From: Topomyia yanbarensis
Taxonomy: Eukaryota; Arthropoda; Insecta; Diptera; Culicidae
Direction: 5' to 3'
Assembly (NCBI RefSeq): GCF_030247195.1
Contig: NC_080672.1
Location: forward strand, 95,862,113-95,926,112
DNA: 64,000 nucleotides
A program made the position numbers and the translations under genes. A model generated the notes under the pieces. The model did no database searches. It was not told the DNA's origin and saw only the letters and a program-made list of their open reading frames with translations. Numbering within the stretch: the first letter of the stretch is position 1; every line of letters starts with the position of its first letter. This document shows, piece by piece, positions 12,170-25,350 of this stretch.

Positions 12170-12870
12170 ATAGCAGCATTGTGAGCGAATATGACTTTGT
12201 AATATCGGTTGACGCGAGGTATTGATTACGACAGACGGAGCGTTCTTCCGGGATGTAGATCGGTTTTCTGAACAGACGAATTATAGAATTCAACGCCTCT
12301 ATCATATAACGATCCGAAGAATTTAGTTAAATATTTGTTTCTTGGCCAATTTTTATGTTTACTTCCAATGTTTGTAAACATAAATATTCCGAAAACCCCG
12401 ATTTCCAAAAGATTTCACCGAAGTTTGTTCATATTTGACTGTCGCTCGTTTCATGTAAGATCCAGCCACAAATATTGAGCTATATTCACGAGACTATATA
12501 TTATGGTGCCAATGGCATGTATTGGGAAAAAATTAACCACTGAAGCACTAGCACCTCGAAAAACGTCTCTATGCAATAATTGATTCAAACTGACGTGATT
12601 AGGGATCGCGCAAAACGATCAATGCTTAAATATGTTCTCCCGTAGAAAAATACTACTTGAAAAGTCTTAGAACATCTACAAATGTCAAGATCTACACCCA
12701 AGTAACATTTTTGGTTACATTGAAGTTTTATAGCGTTCTTTACAACTAATGTTTAAAACCTTCCATGCATACTTCATGGTTTTAACGCCTTTCTACAAGC
12801 CGCTATAAACCCCTGTTATGACAAGTTGGCCCAGTTGTATTGCAATCAGTATAACTTCATATGGTCAAGG
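12170..12870. other. No gene recognised
   Basis: AT-rich sequence without clear repeats or coding signal. Confidence 0.35.
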
Positions 12871-12877
12871 CTTCTGT

Positions 12878-14432
12878 CTGTCACGTTACATTTTTACGCA
12901 TATTTCATAGGATAAGTCAGTTAGTTTGGATGTTGCCCGACTAAATAGAAAAAGTCTGTTTCGTTGGCCGCCAAATTTGCTTGAAAACAGTTTTAAGTTG
13001 AAGCTTAGAAAGCGAGGAAGAGTTTGAAATATAGTGGAGGGTGGGCGTAGCGAATTGGTAAATCGATTGCCTTGTACGCAGCGCACCTGGGTTCGAGTCC
13101 CAACCCCGTACATAGGGTTAGAAATTTTTCATAGGAGATTTTTCTAACCCGAAGAGGCGAATGACCTTAAGGTTAAAACCTCTATAATCGAAATAAAAAT
13201 TTAAAAAAAATAAATTGAAATATAGTTTTCCTGAAGAAAAACTTTGTTTTCGATTTTATGGAGTATTCTCAATGATCTGTCATGTTACAACCAGAATCTG
13301 TCACGTTACAGTTCTGCATTTTCATTGAAGCAAGAATATCAAAACAATCGTACACAAATCATCCTTAATCTAGGAACTGAGTATTAACGGGAAATTTCAT
13401 GTTTATTTTGAAAAACATATTGGTTTTGATGAACAAATGTGAAAAACTTTTGAAAAGGTCGTAATTTCACGAAGTAACATATTATGTCGAAAGAAAATCC
13501 AAAATAACTTGAAAACATCTGTTAAATATGTTAAAACTTTTTATTGCTATTTTCTCTACGATGCAATTATATTTTAAATTTTTTTAATTCGCGATTAAAT
13601 TATGTTTTTTGCGCTTGGTATTTGTGAGTAATTTATTAAAAGGGCGTATTTTCACTGCTAGATATTTTTGTTGAAAAAAATCAAAACATTTCGAAAAAAA
13701 TTCTTAAGAGCATTTTGCTTCGAAATTATATTTAGTATTAATATTGTATAAGAAAATTATATTTATGACTGGCAAATACTAAGAAATTTAGAAGAATACT
13801 TGAAGTTAAAAATGTTTTCTTACTAATAACTTCCTAATAGTGCAATTATAGTTTCATCAGTTTACAGGCTTCCGTTAACAAAAAAACATTGTTTTTCTGT
13901 AATTGTATTTTCCTTTTTTTTTGTTTTTTTTAACAATATATTTGTATTTTTAACATTTTTTGCTTTTTTGAAAAATTTCACCAAAAAATATTTTATTCAC
14001 ACAGAATTCCCTAGAACACGCTATCATATAGTTTTGCTGCACAAATGGCGATTTTCGAAAATATATATTGAAAGTAGTGCATTCAAGATCTCATACGCCC
14101 TTTTTAAATATTACTCTTGTTTGTTTAATATTGAAAAATACTTAGTCTCCCATATACATGAAACGTAAAAGGTTTCATCAGAATCAAAGATGGTCACCAA
14201 TTTTGACGCAATTGAATCAAACTTAATAGAATTGCTTTACAGCAGAAAAAATCTGTCACGTTACATAAGATAAACTGTGTTTTCTTAAAAATTAATATAA
14301 CTTTAAAGTTTTCACAATACAGTTTCAAAAAGTAGACTCAAAGTAGTAAGAAAAAATGCAGGTTAGACATTGTATGCATGCTGTTGGTGTGGTCCACAAA
14401 ACTTTTTCGAATTTTTGATCTGTCACGTTACA
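12878..14432. repeat. Dispersed CTGTCACGTTACA motif cluster
   Basis: Exact copies of the 13-mer lie at 12878-12890, 13298-13310, 14253-14265 and 14420-14432, with a one-base variant at 13277-13289, all on the plus strand. The sequence between (13400-14100) is very AT-rich, with words such as CTTTTGAAAAGGTCGTAA that also occur in the palindromic family at 42-43 kb. It is probably an old repeat family interrupted by the SINE at 13036. Confidence 0.45.
13036..13214 (+). mobile_element. tRNA-derived SINE (Feilai-like), intact
   Basis: A 12-bp perfect target duplication TTGAAATATAGT flanks the element (13024-13035 and 13215-13226). Inside, a pol III A box (TAGCGAATTGGTAA, 13048-13061) and B box (GGTTCGAGTCC, 13090-13100) lie at tRNA spacing in a tRNA-like head. 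A unique body with GGGTTAGAAATTT follows, and the end is CCTCTATAATCGAAATAAAA plus an A-rich tail. SINEs use LINE enzymes to move. The perfect duplication suggests a fairly recent insertion. Confidence 0.85.
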
Positions 14433-14449
14433 AGTTATTTGGTTTCCAT

Positions 14450-17400
14450 TACTTCACAACTGAAAATAGGCAATAATCCATATTCATTTAAATTTTTCAA
14501 GCAATATCATCAAATTTAAATTAGACTACAATGAAAAAATGTGGTTGCAAGCAAAAAGCTGAAAATATGGATTTTGTTTACCTTTTTATCTTCTTGCGGT
14601 CTTCAGGTCATGCAAGTAGCATAAACAAACTTTTATAAATGACAGACATGGATTTTTTTCTGGGATCGTATCAGAGATGCCAGATACTTCTTCCAAATGT
14701 CTGCAATAATAATTTTAAAAGTCTGGGAAGAACAAAAAATGTCAGGAAAGCTAGTGTAACCGAAAGCCTTTATTTTCAAAAATCTGTAAATATCTGCAAC
14801 CAAACTAAAAAATCTGCAAATATCTGCAACAAAACTAAAAAATCTGCAAATATATGCGTCATCGAAAAAACCGGCAGCTAAAATTAAAAGCGCGTATGGT
14901 GCAATTCAAATGCGATTCTCGTTGGTGTGAGGAGTTACCTGATTTTTCTTTGACAGTTAAATGACGCTTTAATTCCCCTATCGCTGCCTGCAGGTTATGA
15001 TTATTTTGACAGTGACTTCGACCAGGACGGTAAGTAAAAAGGTAGGCGTTTTTTGTACGTAGCGCGGTTGTCAAACTCGAGTAATGAAAGAAAAAGCGAT
15101 TACGACACATTTTTCGTTTTCTGTAGCATAACATATCAATGTAGATACAATGGTTATACATTTCGCACTTACGGCTAATACTGTAACATGTATCGAAATG
15201 TACTATGTACTATTTTGTACTATTTTAAACCATATGCTATTGTTGCTGAGACCGCCGTCAAATATATGGTTTGTTGACAGCTATAGCAAATGTCACACAA
15301 TGTAATGTTCTTCTATTAAATGTCTTGATAAATTAATTTGAGGTAACCAAATTAGCAAGAAATTTCCTTATTCATATGAACGGAGCATCTTGTTTTGCGA
15401 TCTCATGTAGCATTGTGGTATTAGCTGATTGAACTTTTGAGTTCAGGTTGACTCCTTAGGAATAAAACTGAAAAATGCCACACTATCCATTTCGAAGAAG
15501 GATTGTAAGTGTAGAATTGTAGTACAATCCATGAAATTTTGTTCACTGAGAATTGACAATAAAATCTTTCCAAACAAAGTAAAAAAAAATCCGCTTCACT
15601 TTGAACAGACAATTTATTTTTGTCGATCAGAAAATAAAACGAGTAACGAGCGGAACGTTTGTGTGATATCGTCACTAAGCTCTGTGTAGATTTTTGTGCT
15701 CTTTCGATGCAACTAACGTCGAAAAAACTTAGTCAAATTTCTTTTTAATATTATGTACGTGAAATGACAAAACAAATAATTGGTAAAGTTGAATTAACCG
15801 GTCAACCAATCTAACCTCTACGGGTGAAATGTCTGGCAACAAAGGCCGATAGTGTGAAACAGCGACCAGTTTACATTTTCGTAGAATATGAATAAACATA
15901 GAAATACAACCGCAATTTCCAAAGGCACAGCATTTAACCTCAACCATCGCACTAATTCAATACTAGCCGTAAGCACAAAGCCGTACTAACTGTTTTTAAA
16001 CCGGATTAACTTTTAAACCGGCCTAAAATATTTGGTAAGCTTTAATAAAGCGATGCTGTCACTTATATGGCTGCGTTCTGATCTGCGTTACACGTCAATG
16101 TTAAAAAACAACAAATTCAAGTTAAAGAAAATGAGTAAATTCATTCCGATATTTTCTTGCAGTAAAATAGCTTTTCTTCGTCAACTATCTCGTTCCATAG
16201 GGTTTGAGAACAATTTTGTCAACTTGTTGCCGATATGTTTCTGAACATAGAACTTTAACGTGTTGGATAGTTGAAAGTTGGCCGATGATGTGCAGTACTT
16301 TGTAGTGACATAATATGCACAAAAGAAAATAAATTGATATACGTATGCATGTTTTTATTCAGTTTGAATAGGCGCTCGTCGAGTTAGAGGTTGCTAAACC
16401 ATCGGTTGTAATTGGTGCCATGATAGTTATTTCTCGACAAAAATATTTTTCTCTTCCATTAACTGCTATGAACTGTGTTTATCCAGCGGCGGTTTGTCCG
16501 GAATTCCCTTTCAAAGAGAATTTTGACAGTTGGCATTTAAGCCGGAATTATATGTTTGTCGAGATTTCAAACTTTGATTAAAAAATTGGTTAAAATATTT
16601 CAATTTGAATTTAAAATGAACTGTGAGTGTCATTCTAATTGAACATGATACCTATCGACGTGGGGGAGAACATTTATTTTCGTTTCAAGTGAATTTTGAA
16701 TAAAGATCAATTATCAATGAAGGTCTGCGAATTAAAATTATACACGTTTTTCAGCGAGGTTTAAATGAAAAGTAAATAAAGATCAAAAAGAAAATTAAAC
16801 CTTGACAGAATGATAATTTATATTCACGAGCGTTATATTTAATTTTTTTTGCCCTGTGGCAGGCAGAATATAGATATATTTCTATAATGCATCAATGCAA
16901 ATTGGAACGATTTATGCCAAAAATCGAAATAAATATATTGATCACCGTTGTGTTCACAATAAATTTCAAAACATTTTGTATTCAGAAGTTTTATGTGATT
17001 TTATTCTTATTGGAATATTGCACATATTTAAAATCAATTATTTACTATTAGCTTAGGGTATTTGTGGAGCTAATTTCTAAGCTGTTAACATTCTGATTCA
17101 ATTTGCTAACGACCAGTGTAAGTAAATTCATAAAATATTGCATTTTACGATCTATATCCAATTGTCATTTGTTTGGATCTCTCCCCTAAAAACAATAATT
17201 TTCTTCCGTTATTTACTTTCTTTGATGTGTGATGCAATAGATATATGGGCAATCATTCGTGAAAATATGTTATCGATTCATATTAACGAATTAAATGGTC
17301 CCGCTTATTCTCTTAGCGATAAGCAAAAAGAAAAGAATCAAACAATTCTTATTGTAGTTCTGTTTCTAATTCACAAAAACAACTTTGATCTGAATTGGTT

Positions 17401-17517
17401 GAATAGATCTCAATTTATCCAAACGTGCTCTACTGTATCCCTTTGATGTGCAATTGGAATCAAGCGTGCAGAGAGAAGGAAAGAACGAGAAAATAAAAAA
17501 AAATACGGGTAGATAAA
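14450..17517. other. AT-rich, no gene recognised
   Basis: 14660-14880 holds more of the AAAATCTGCAAATATCTGCA words, related to the elements at 4.4 and 7.3 kb but without clear ends. 16050-16145 has a diverged direct copy at 18370-18475 sharing CTGCGTTCTGATC and TACACG. The rest is featureless. Confidence 0.4.
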
Positions 17518-18195
17518 CACGGTAAAAAAACTTTACCCATTTTATGAGCTGTCAAAAAATGGGTATTTTATTGCTTATAACGCTTATAACAATTGGTGCT
17601 TTTTATTCATTTCACAACTACTCGATGAGGTAATGTCAATGGATATACTGATCTTAATAATGAGTGAAAAGTCATTAAGAATTATTTTAAGCGAGTTAAC
17701 CTGCAAACTAAGGTTCGTAGCGGAAGCTGCAAATTACCGGCCTGCATCTGAGTACGTGGCGGAAACGGAACATTTCGGCAATGCTCATAAAAAACGGCTG
17801 TTTAAGCTACTGAGGATGTTGCAAATATGCGTTTGGCATTTTTAGAGCAGCCAAAAGATCCAGCCATTAAAAATATATCCAGTTGGCGGTTTTATTTTAT
17901 TAAGTAGTTAAGGAGACAATAATGTGAAATAAATGCTATTTTATGTTTTTTTTTAATTCAGAAATAATTCTATTGACAGTATTTTTCATTCTGGCGCGAT
18001 TTTCATGAATGGATATTTTTCACGCGTTTTTTGTAAGAGTTCTGCGAAAAATAAAGGGTAAAACATACCCAGGTTAACGTACAAGAGCTGTATTCATTTA
18101 TGGATACGACCTCTTTACCCACTTAATGGGTTATTCCATTTTTATTGAAAATGCGTAGTTTTCTACGCATTAATTGGTATTTTATTTTATTAGTG
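17518..18195. mobile_element. Possible TA-type MITE
   Basis: The left end CACGGTAAAAAAACTTTACC and the right end, inverted, CACTAATAAAATAAAATACC are similar. A TA follows the right end, but the left flank reads AA. Both ends carry ACCCATT/AATGGGT palindromic words. No coding frame is recognised, and the call rests only on the imperfect ends. Confidence 0.35.
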
Positions 18196-18199
18196 TAGT

Positions 18200-20429
18200 T
18201 CGACAGTGCTTGTCTTTCCTACCTGATAAACTGGCTTATTTATTGCCATCTTTATTGCGAGCAAAGAGAGCCATATTTATCCAGAAGAAAGCCGAAGAGA
18301 GGATTGAAAATAACAAAATGTATGCAAGAGAAGCATGACAAATTTTTGCATATTTTTGTCTTCTTCCGGTAACATGACGCTGCCATTTGCATTGCTGCGT
18401 TCTGATCAGCAATACACGGCTATGAAGAGAATAAAGAATAAGAAGCGTTGCGGCAAAATTGAAAATTATATTTTTGAATTGTTTTCGTTCTCCATGTTTT
18501 GGGATATCATTTTTTACATCCTAAAGAACATTTTAGACTAATAAATAAAAAAATCGATTGTTTTAAAATTCTACAGTGGAGTAACCGCTTAAACAATTTG
18601 TTATTTAAGATCCATAATTGACTAAAACGTTATTTTGCTAATAATGGTGCATACTATCGAGAACGTTATAGAGTTGTATTGTTAGGCGCTAGCCACTCCA
18701 AGGGCTTGAAGAGCTTCTCTAACATTACACTTAGTAGTTTGTCAGTTCAGCCAAATCTGACTGTTCCAAATTAAATCAAATGCTTATAGAAAAAGAGTGG
18801 AAGCTTACATCTTTTGAAAAGTTTGTATCAGTTGCTGGTCTGCAACACATGAAAAATGCCATAAAAATTATTTATTTGCTTCAGATAATTATGTCGTCCA
18901 TGGAATGGAAATTTGAAATTTTAACCTGGTTGGGCTTTTTATACAATCCTACCCAACTAGTCTACTAACCATGCATATAGAATTTGGCAGACCTACTTTG
19001 CTGAAAATGAAGTAATTCAAATTATCAGCACGATTATCCAATCATGCCTGAAATACCAAAAGTCCAGTAATTTTAATTAATAAAAATTATAATTAGTTAC
19101 TTCTTATAGTCTGCTATCTGTCTGATAATGAATTGACAATTATAAATTTACAAATTGAACCTGATACTGGATGCAGACAAAATTTCTTGGACCAATCGTT
19201 CTGAATTTTGCACAATTCTTCTTCTTCACATCATTTCCCAGGCAACTACAAGAGCTTTTTGCAAACTGCTAAATATTATTATTTTACAATAATATGTTAA
19301 TCGTTGTTTTAGCAATAATCGGACTTTGGTTTCAAAGTACTACGAAAAAATCGAAAATCGACCTAAAAATAAAAGCTCCCTTAATTACTTGTGAAATGCT
19401 GTGAAAAACAACTGTGCAAATGTCTCAACGTTTGTCCAGTAGATTTTGAGTTATGGTGTATACCGCAAAACAAGATTTCGATGTGGCGCCTGACTGAAAA
19501 GACAAAGAATCTTTGCATCGAAAAAAAAATTAAAGTATCCAATTTTTTGCCGATAATACCTTACACAACCCCCTTAAGTTCCGACACGATTTAAGCGATT
19601 TTTCCGTATTAAACTTTTTGCGTCATTTTGCCAAATCATCTAGTCTCAGCTTTCACAGCTCTTTCATACCCTGTGCATATCTGTTCTATCATAAAGAATT
19701 AAACGAAAATTTGTACTACAGCGAAAATGCAAATCATTCAAGATATGCTAGAAAATTATAAATTACGAAACAATACAAGCAAGCTCCGATAACATTTAAA
19801 TAACGATCAAAATGAGAATAACAGTTTGTTTGCCGTCATATTTAAAAGTGTTACTTAGGCTATATGGCATGGCTTCATTTACAATTTTTTATTCAATCTT
19901 AGTTTTGAACTCTTTCAAAAGCAGTAAAAATATAAATAAACTTCTGCTTGCTTATGGTGTTCTTTGTGAGAAGATACAACTAGAAAGGGAACAAATTGTG
20001 ATTATATATTCGTTTCCTCATGTAAAAATAACTAAAAAATTGTGAGCAAATTAAACTTCACTCATTTTGATAGCCATAGGTAAACTAACGAACGAAAACA
20101 ATTTTCATCTCTGAATCCTATTATAAAATTTCATTCGACAGTTTGTTTCAATATGACTCGACTTCTGCTAACCTGCAATATAACTCTTCGATGTGCCGTT
20201 TTGAAATGAGCGTGTAGCACCTTCTAGATATAGGACGATAAAGAATATTTAAAAAAATGCATTTAAAATTCGATTTCACCTGTTTTTCGTACGGGATAAA
20301 ACTTGCTTACTTGCCCTCATATGGTTTGTGTGCAACATGGGCCATAATATTGCACATAAGATATCCAGCAATAAAAAATATTGTGTAGCAGTTGTGCAAC
20401 ATTTAAAACTTTCAACAAGTTGCAATTGC
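18200..20429. other. AT-rich, no gene recognised
   Basis: Only short random frames. 18370-18475 is the partner of the diverged repeat at 16050. Confidence 0.35.
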
Positions 20430-21106
20430 TACTTGGGATATTGAGGATAACATAAAGATGATCAAAAAATATATATTTATGATCGGATAGAGACGGTTCA
20501 GTTACATTGCCAATCTCCCAGCTCATGTGAAACTCTTTCAGAGCAAAGCTTTATGTCTAAAATCACATCTCTCCCAGCCCAGACCTCGTAAAATTTGGAT
20601 TCCCACATTCAAAATGTGGAGATCTCAGTACTTCATCAGTTCAGAGCCTCGCAGGTTGGTGTTTCAGATACACTCAAATGATATGCATCACTGCCGATAA
20701 TGCGCGGAAGCCCATTCCTGCTTCAATATGATATAACGCTTTGGAAATCATCAGAAGGAGATAACCTGTTATGTGACTGATATGTTGAACAATTTATATA
20801 CTTTTTGTCTATGTTACCGATAGTCAGAGCACAGATATCGCTAGTTGTGAGCTCCGATATCAGACACGCGCCAATAGCCTTATTTGCAAGAATGCAAGCA
20901 CGATGCATTTCACGTGGGTTAGTTATGCCTGTCTTGTTGTAAGCAATAATGGCAGTGTTGAATAACTTTCCAATATAGAAACTTCCTTTATGGAAGTGCG
21001 GTTCTTGAGCCAATGCTATGGGAGCTTTTCCTTCCTACATAAGTCGAGATAGATTCGTAGTTGCTGTACGTTTATGCTGGAGATTGATTTGTGCTATTCT
21101 TACCAT
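20430..21106 (-). pseudogene. LINE (LOA-like) endonuclease remnant
   Basis: Read on the minus strand from an ATG at 21106, the segments resemble the N-terminal endonuclease of R1/LOA-group LINE ORF2. In order they are QINLQHKR (about 21090), ALAQEP (about 21000), RACILANKAIGACLISELTT with the DICALTIG strand, GSDAYH (about 20655), VILDIKLCSE (about 20555) and EPSLSDHKYI (about 20480). QEP holds the catalytic Glu, and SDH is the conserved terminal His motif. A TAG at 21037-21035 and a stop at 20722 break the frame, and a frameshift lies near 20600. Similarity stops after the SDH block, so the reverse transcriptase is absent. It is a dead fragment; the endonuclease would nick target DNA for retrotransposition. 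The clade is inference from motif style. Confidence 0.6.
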
Positions 21107-21227
21107 TGTTGATTAGAAAACTGTACATTTCATTTCCAACATATATTGCCCAACAACTAGAGGACACCAAGCAAGTTGAGATGTTAACGCATGTAGTGAG
21201 CCCTATCAGGTTTAAATGGGATACGAT

Positions 21228-21439
21228 CAGAGCCGTAGCGTGCGGTTGGCCGGGTTGGCCCCCGCCAAGGGCGCCAACCTTAGGGGGCGCTGAAATCCTG
21301 ATATTCTTTATATAATAAGTGAGGGTAAATGTTAAAATAAGACAAACTGTAATTTTGTTCGAAAATCGAACAGAAAAAGAAAGCCAGTGTAAACAACTGA
21401 GACTCCACCAAAGGTGCCAAAAATTTCCCTACGGTCCTG
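21228..21439. mobile_element. Short hAT-like MITE
   Basis: The left end CAGAGCCGTAGCG and inverted right end CAGGACCGTAGGG are hAT-style terminal repeats around 212 bp of non-coding sequence. The flanks (GATACGAT and TTAGTCTC) do not match, so the target duplication is lost or one end was rearranged. It lies about 120 bp upstream of the LINE remnant. Confidence 0.5.
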
Positions 21440-22463
21440 TTAGTCTCATCCAGATTTATTCATAATATATGGTGTAGTTCTTGAAAGGAAAGTGGATAAA
21501 AGAATAAACAATGAACGTGCTCGAGTTGCACAACACGAAAATTTCAACTGTAAAGACATTAAATTAAAAAATAGCGAACATATTGCAAGCTAACGCTTGT
21601 TTACTCAGTTTCATAGAAATACAATGGGATTGATTTGTTATCATGGGTAATGAAGCCTTAAAGCTGTAGCAAAGATCGTGGAGTAAGCGGGATCAATTGC
21701 TCTGCTTTGGTTGAAATGTCACATGAGATCTTTTGTGTTCCTTGGCCTATCTCAAATTTCTAATATCAATAACTGTTTACTTCGGCTTTGTGTCAGTCTG
21801 AGCTTGCTGGTGGCCTCTCAAGAGAAAAGTTTACGCTTTTGTAAGGAATTTCAACTGTTTATAATTCTTGTGAGCAGTAAAAGATGTCCTCACATGTTGA
21901 TCATAACAATCACACTCCTCAGACATGAGAGCATAAGGGTTTGTCGTGGTAAGTGGTTTAGCTGTTTTTAATATTTCTGTAAAACAGCACACAGAGTGCT
22001 TTTTAAGGGAATGCTTCAGATTCCTCGGACGCTGTTTGTACACGTGGCATGGTTATGTGAAATCTCTTGCTAAAGGTTACATGATACGAGTTTGAAAGCA
22101 TACACCATTTTGTCCCGTCCAGTGTGATTGCCATTCCAAATCTTTGTTCATTAGAACCACGCAGTACTCGAATCGGTGACTGCACTGTCGATCTCAACGT
22201 TGTGAGTGGGCATGTAAATACGGCTTCATAAAAGGCTTGTCGCCATTAACGTAATTTGCTTTCTTTAGCCAGAATAAGACAATTCTGCGCTTATCTGGGC
22301 GAACTTTCGAGAGAACTATCACGATGAGTATTCCTGCGTCAGTTCTTTAGAAATCTTTAGAATATTTAACGGATTATCTATTAACCAAAAGAAGATCAGA
22401 GTTCAATGTGTATGATTTAAACGGGAAGTCAGTGTCTGATATTAGGGGTAGATCATTCTAGAA
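21440..22463. other. No gene recognised
   Basis: Mixed AT-rich sequence. The minus-strand frame at 22003-22197 has no recognisable motif. Confidence 0.3.
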
Positions 22464-23248
22464 ATGTACATCAAATTTGCATCGAATTTGAACAAAATGC
22501 ATTTAATGTCCATTTTTGCAGCAACTTTACACTACGTTGCAGACAAGTCTGTTCAACAGACCTTACGCCGATCAACTTCGTTCGATGTTTTGTTGGATGT
22601 AGAGCTAGTTTCTTGCAGGGTTTTGACCAGAGTTAAAAATAATCGAAGCTCTTTTTTGACGGCTGAAAATGAACTTCTTGCGACTCGCGGTGAATAGAAA
22701 AAATATTCATTCAACTATCCATCTTATTCATTCAGTTGAATATCGTACAATATATTCATTACACTAATTATCTAAGAAAATGTTTTCAAATGCCGATAAA
22801 GCATATGAAACAACAATCATCATCGCTTACATTGTGCCAGGGCCTACTTTGATGCGCTTGATTCGTTGCTGCACGGTCGCTTCGTGTAATAATCGGAGCC
22901 GAATGAAAATCTGCATGGATGAATGGGCGGTTTGTTCGTTTGACGTTTTCAGCTGCGTCACTGAATATTGAAAATGAATGCGGCCGAATATGATCAATTT
23001 TCATTCAATGAATGTGAATATTTTTAACTCTGGTTTTGACGACTTACAAGGACGCTATATATATTCTGAATTTCTATTTTGATTTCGGAGTGTGTCCAGT
23101 TATAAAATTCGATGGTTATTTTACTTCCATACAAACTATTGGCATCCTACCATACAGCCTCTTGAATAGATATTCCCTCCATTGCTTCCAAATACCTAGC
23201 GTCAACTGGATTCATGAATATACAGATTTGTGGCTAGAATTTACATGA
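22464..23248 (+). pseudogene. Open frame split by a MITE (unknown product)
   Basis: A frame from ATG 22464 runs to the left flank of the hAT-like element at 22628. A second open stretch runs from 23041 to 23248. Removing the element plus one 8-bp duplication keeps the reading frame (22626, 22627 and 23041 make one codon) and gives about 124 codons without a stop. The product is not recognised. The string CCTAGCGTCAACT and its surroundings recur at about 23200 and 23495. The frame could be open by chance; the in-phase rejoining is the only argument for coding. Confidence 0.25.
22628..23032. mobile_element. hAT-like MITE, 405 bp, perfect 8-bp TSD
   Basis: Terminal repeats CAGAGTTAAAAATAATC and (inverted) CAGAGTTAAAAATATTC are flanked by GTTTTGAC on both sides (22620-22627 and 23033-23040). 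The interior is AT-rich with ATTCATTCAA words mirrored toward both ends. There is no transposase. Terminal CAG and an 8-bp duplication fit hAT. Confidence 0.8.
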
Positions 23249-25350
23249 AATGAGCGACAGTCAAACACAAACGAACGTCGGTCGAACCTTTTGGAAATCG
23301 GGCTTTTCTAAATTTTTACGGTTCCAAACCCTGGAAGCAAATATACCGAATGGTTGGTAAAGGAACAAATATTCAAATGAAGTCTTCGAATTGTTGTGTG
23401 ATAGAAGCGGGTTGAATTCCCTAATAAATTGCCAGCTCAATAAACTAATGTATACATCTAGTCTTGCGGAACGATCCCCTGTCCGTCGCCTTCAAGTACC
23501 TAGCGTCAACTTATTTTCCAAAGTCTTCCGAAAAAATGGTCCATCCGTAACCTTTAAACACCTGACTTTGAATGAAATTACAGAGAAATCTGCATCAAAT
23601 TTATATTTAAAATTTCACAGAACTATAGTGGTTTTAGTGCTTCAAGTTGATAGAATTACTTACCGGTTAAATTGGTTAGACAAATGCCCCAAATGGCGCA
23701 AGATTGAGATCAATTGATTCCCACGATTTGCGAAGAAAATAACGGTCCACTGTGTCAGAGATTCGCATAATATAATAAAGGTAAAACCCAAATGCTCCGT
23801 GCGCGACTGGCTTATTTTAGAATCTCCAGTCCTACACGCACGGAACTACTCCTTGACCTTCTACGACATGGAAGCAGGAATCCAGTGTCACAATTATTGG
23901 CCGGATACCACATAGCCTGTGGGCAGGTTCGTCTGTACACATCGAAATTTGATAATCTAAACCCAGCAAAACTTCACCGAGTTATCATCAGCCGAAAGTC
24001 TCAGCAAACTCTAAGCCCACAAAATTCGACGAAATAATACTGGCCATCGGCGAAAAATTTTCGTGCGTACAGCGAACGTTCCGCTGCAGCATACTAGGAA
24101 GTTCGGCCGGTTTCTTCTAGGCTCCGTTCACCATTGAGAATATTTAATATTTTAACAAGTTATGTGCTCAGTCATTTCATAGTATATAGTATATATCATT
24201 ACGAATTTCAACACTAATAACTTTCTCTGTTCTTCTTTTTACAGGTTTGTATACGCATCAGAATATCGATACTGATTGAAATTGTATCTTGTCAATGAAG
24301 TTAACATGCAAGTAAGAAAAAAATCCTAACTCAATTTTAACGAGCAAAATAATCCAAAATTCCATCAGTTCGTGTATGTCATATTGATCTCTCCATTCAC
24401 TAAAAAGGAAACAGGATGTTGAAAGGATGCTTCTCGGCAAATCAGCAGAGAATACTTGTGTCTTGCGTCGAACTTTTTTGCAACAGTTTCAGTATCCAAT
24501 GGCAAAACGGCCCTTAAACTTGGCTTTTGGATAACCTAGAGTTTTGCCTTATCCGGCATACCTACCGACGCGATACAGATCGTTAGCAGCCGTTCCATTT
24601 CGTAAACCAGACTGCAGTATTCAACCGTTTTTTGTCGCATCTTTTTTTTAGCAAATTTCTCTTTGAAGAGCAGTTGAATGCATACATTGAAATGCATCAT
24701 CCTATTGAGAAGCGTTCGTACAAGTTCAAATGTGTTTTTTGATTTATTTGGAAAACGACTTGATGTTTCAGTTTTTTGTACAGGCTTCTCGGTTTGCACA
24801 GAATAGCTATGGCTCGGGTTCAATCAGGTTCAATGCCTCCATCAGCAGTTTTATGAGCAAACAATGAGATTTTCACGGAATGTACAAATATTGTTTATAC
24901 CTCTGCAATTCCATGCAAACTTGAACTAAGATAGGAACATGTTCTTGAAGTGTGCCATTCAAAAGTAAGCACTAGGAAATATTTTCAAATGACATTTATT
25001 TACGATTCCATCAAAACTTTCTTTCTAAGTTTGTTCATGTTACAGACGTATTCACGCTCACCCTGGTTATTCTTAACCTACCAGTTGATGGAGAAAATTT
25101 CATCGCATCTGTTCGGGTAATGTTCATTGAGCCGGGATTGAAGTAAAGGTATGGTTGGTTAGGGTGGTTTGCAATTGCAATACTAACTGCACTTTGAGTG
25201 GATTTTATGGATCAAAGAAAGTAAGTTTCCGAATATCTAAACACTTATCTAAATAATGGTTTATTACCCACGGCAAAAATGCCAGCATCCCTAGCACGTT
25301 GAATTGTTTCTCCGATAACCACCATTTTCACCACCCCTAACTGTTTTATA
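23249..25350. other. No gene recognised
   Basis: Moderately complex sequence. Frames at 23391-23717 (plus) and 24536-24823 (minus) were inspected and not recognised. Confidence 0.3.
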
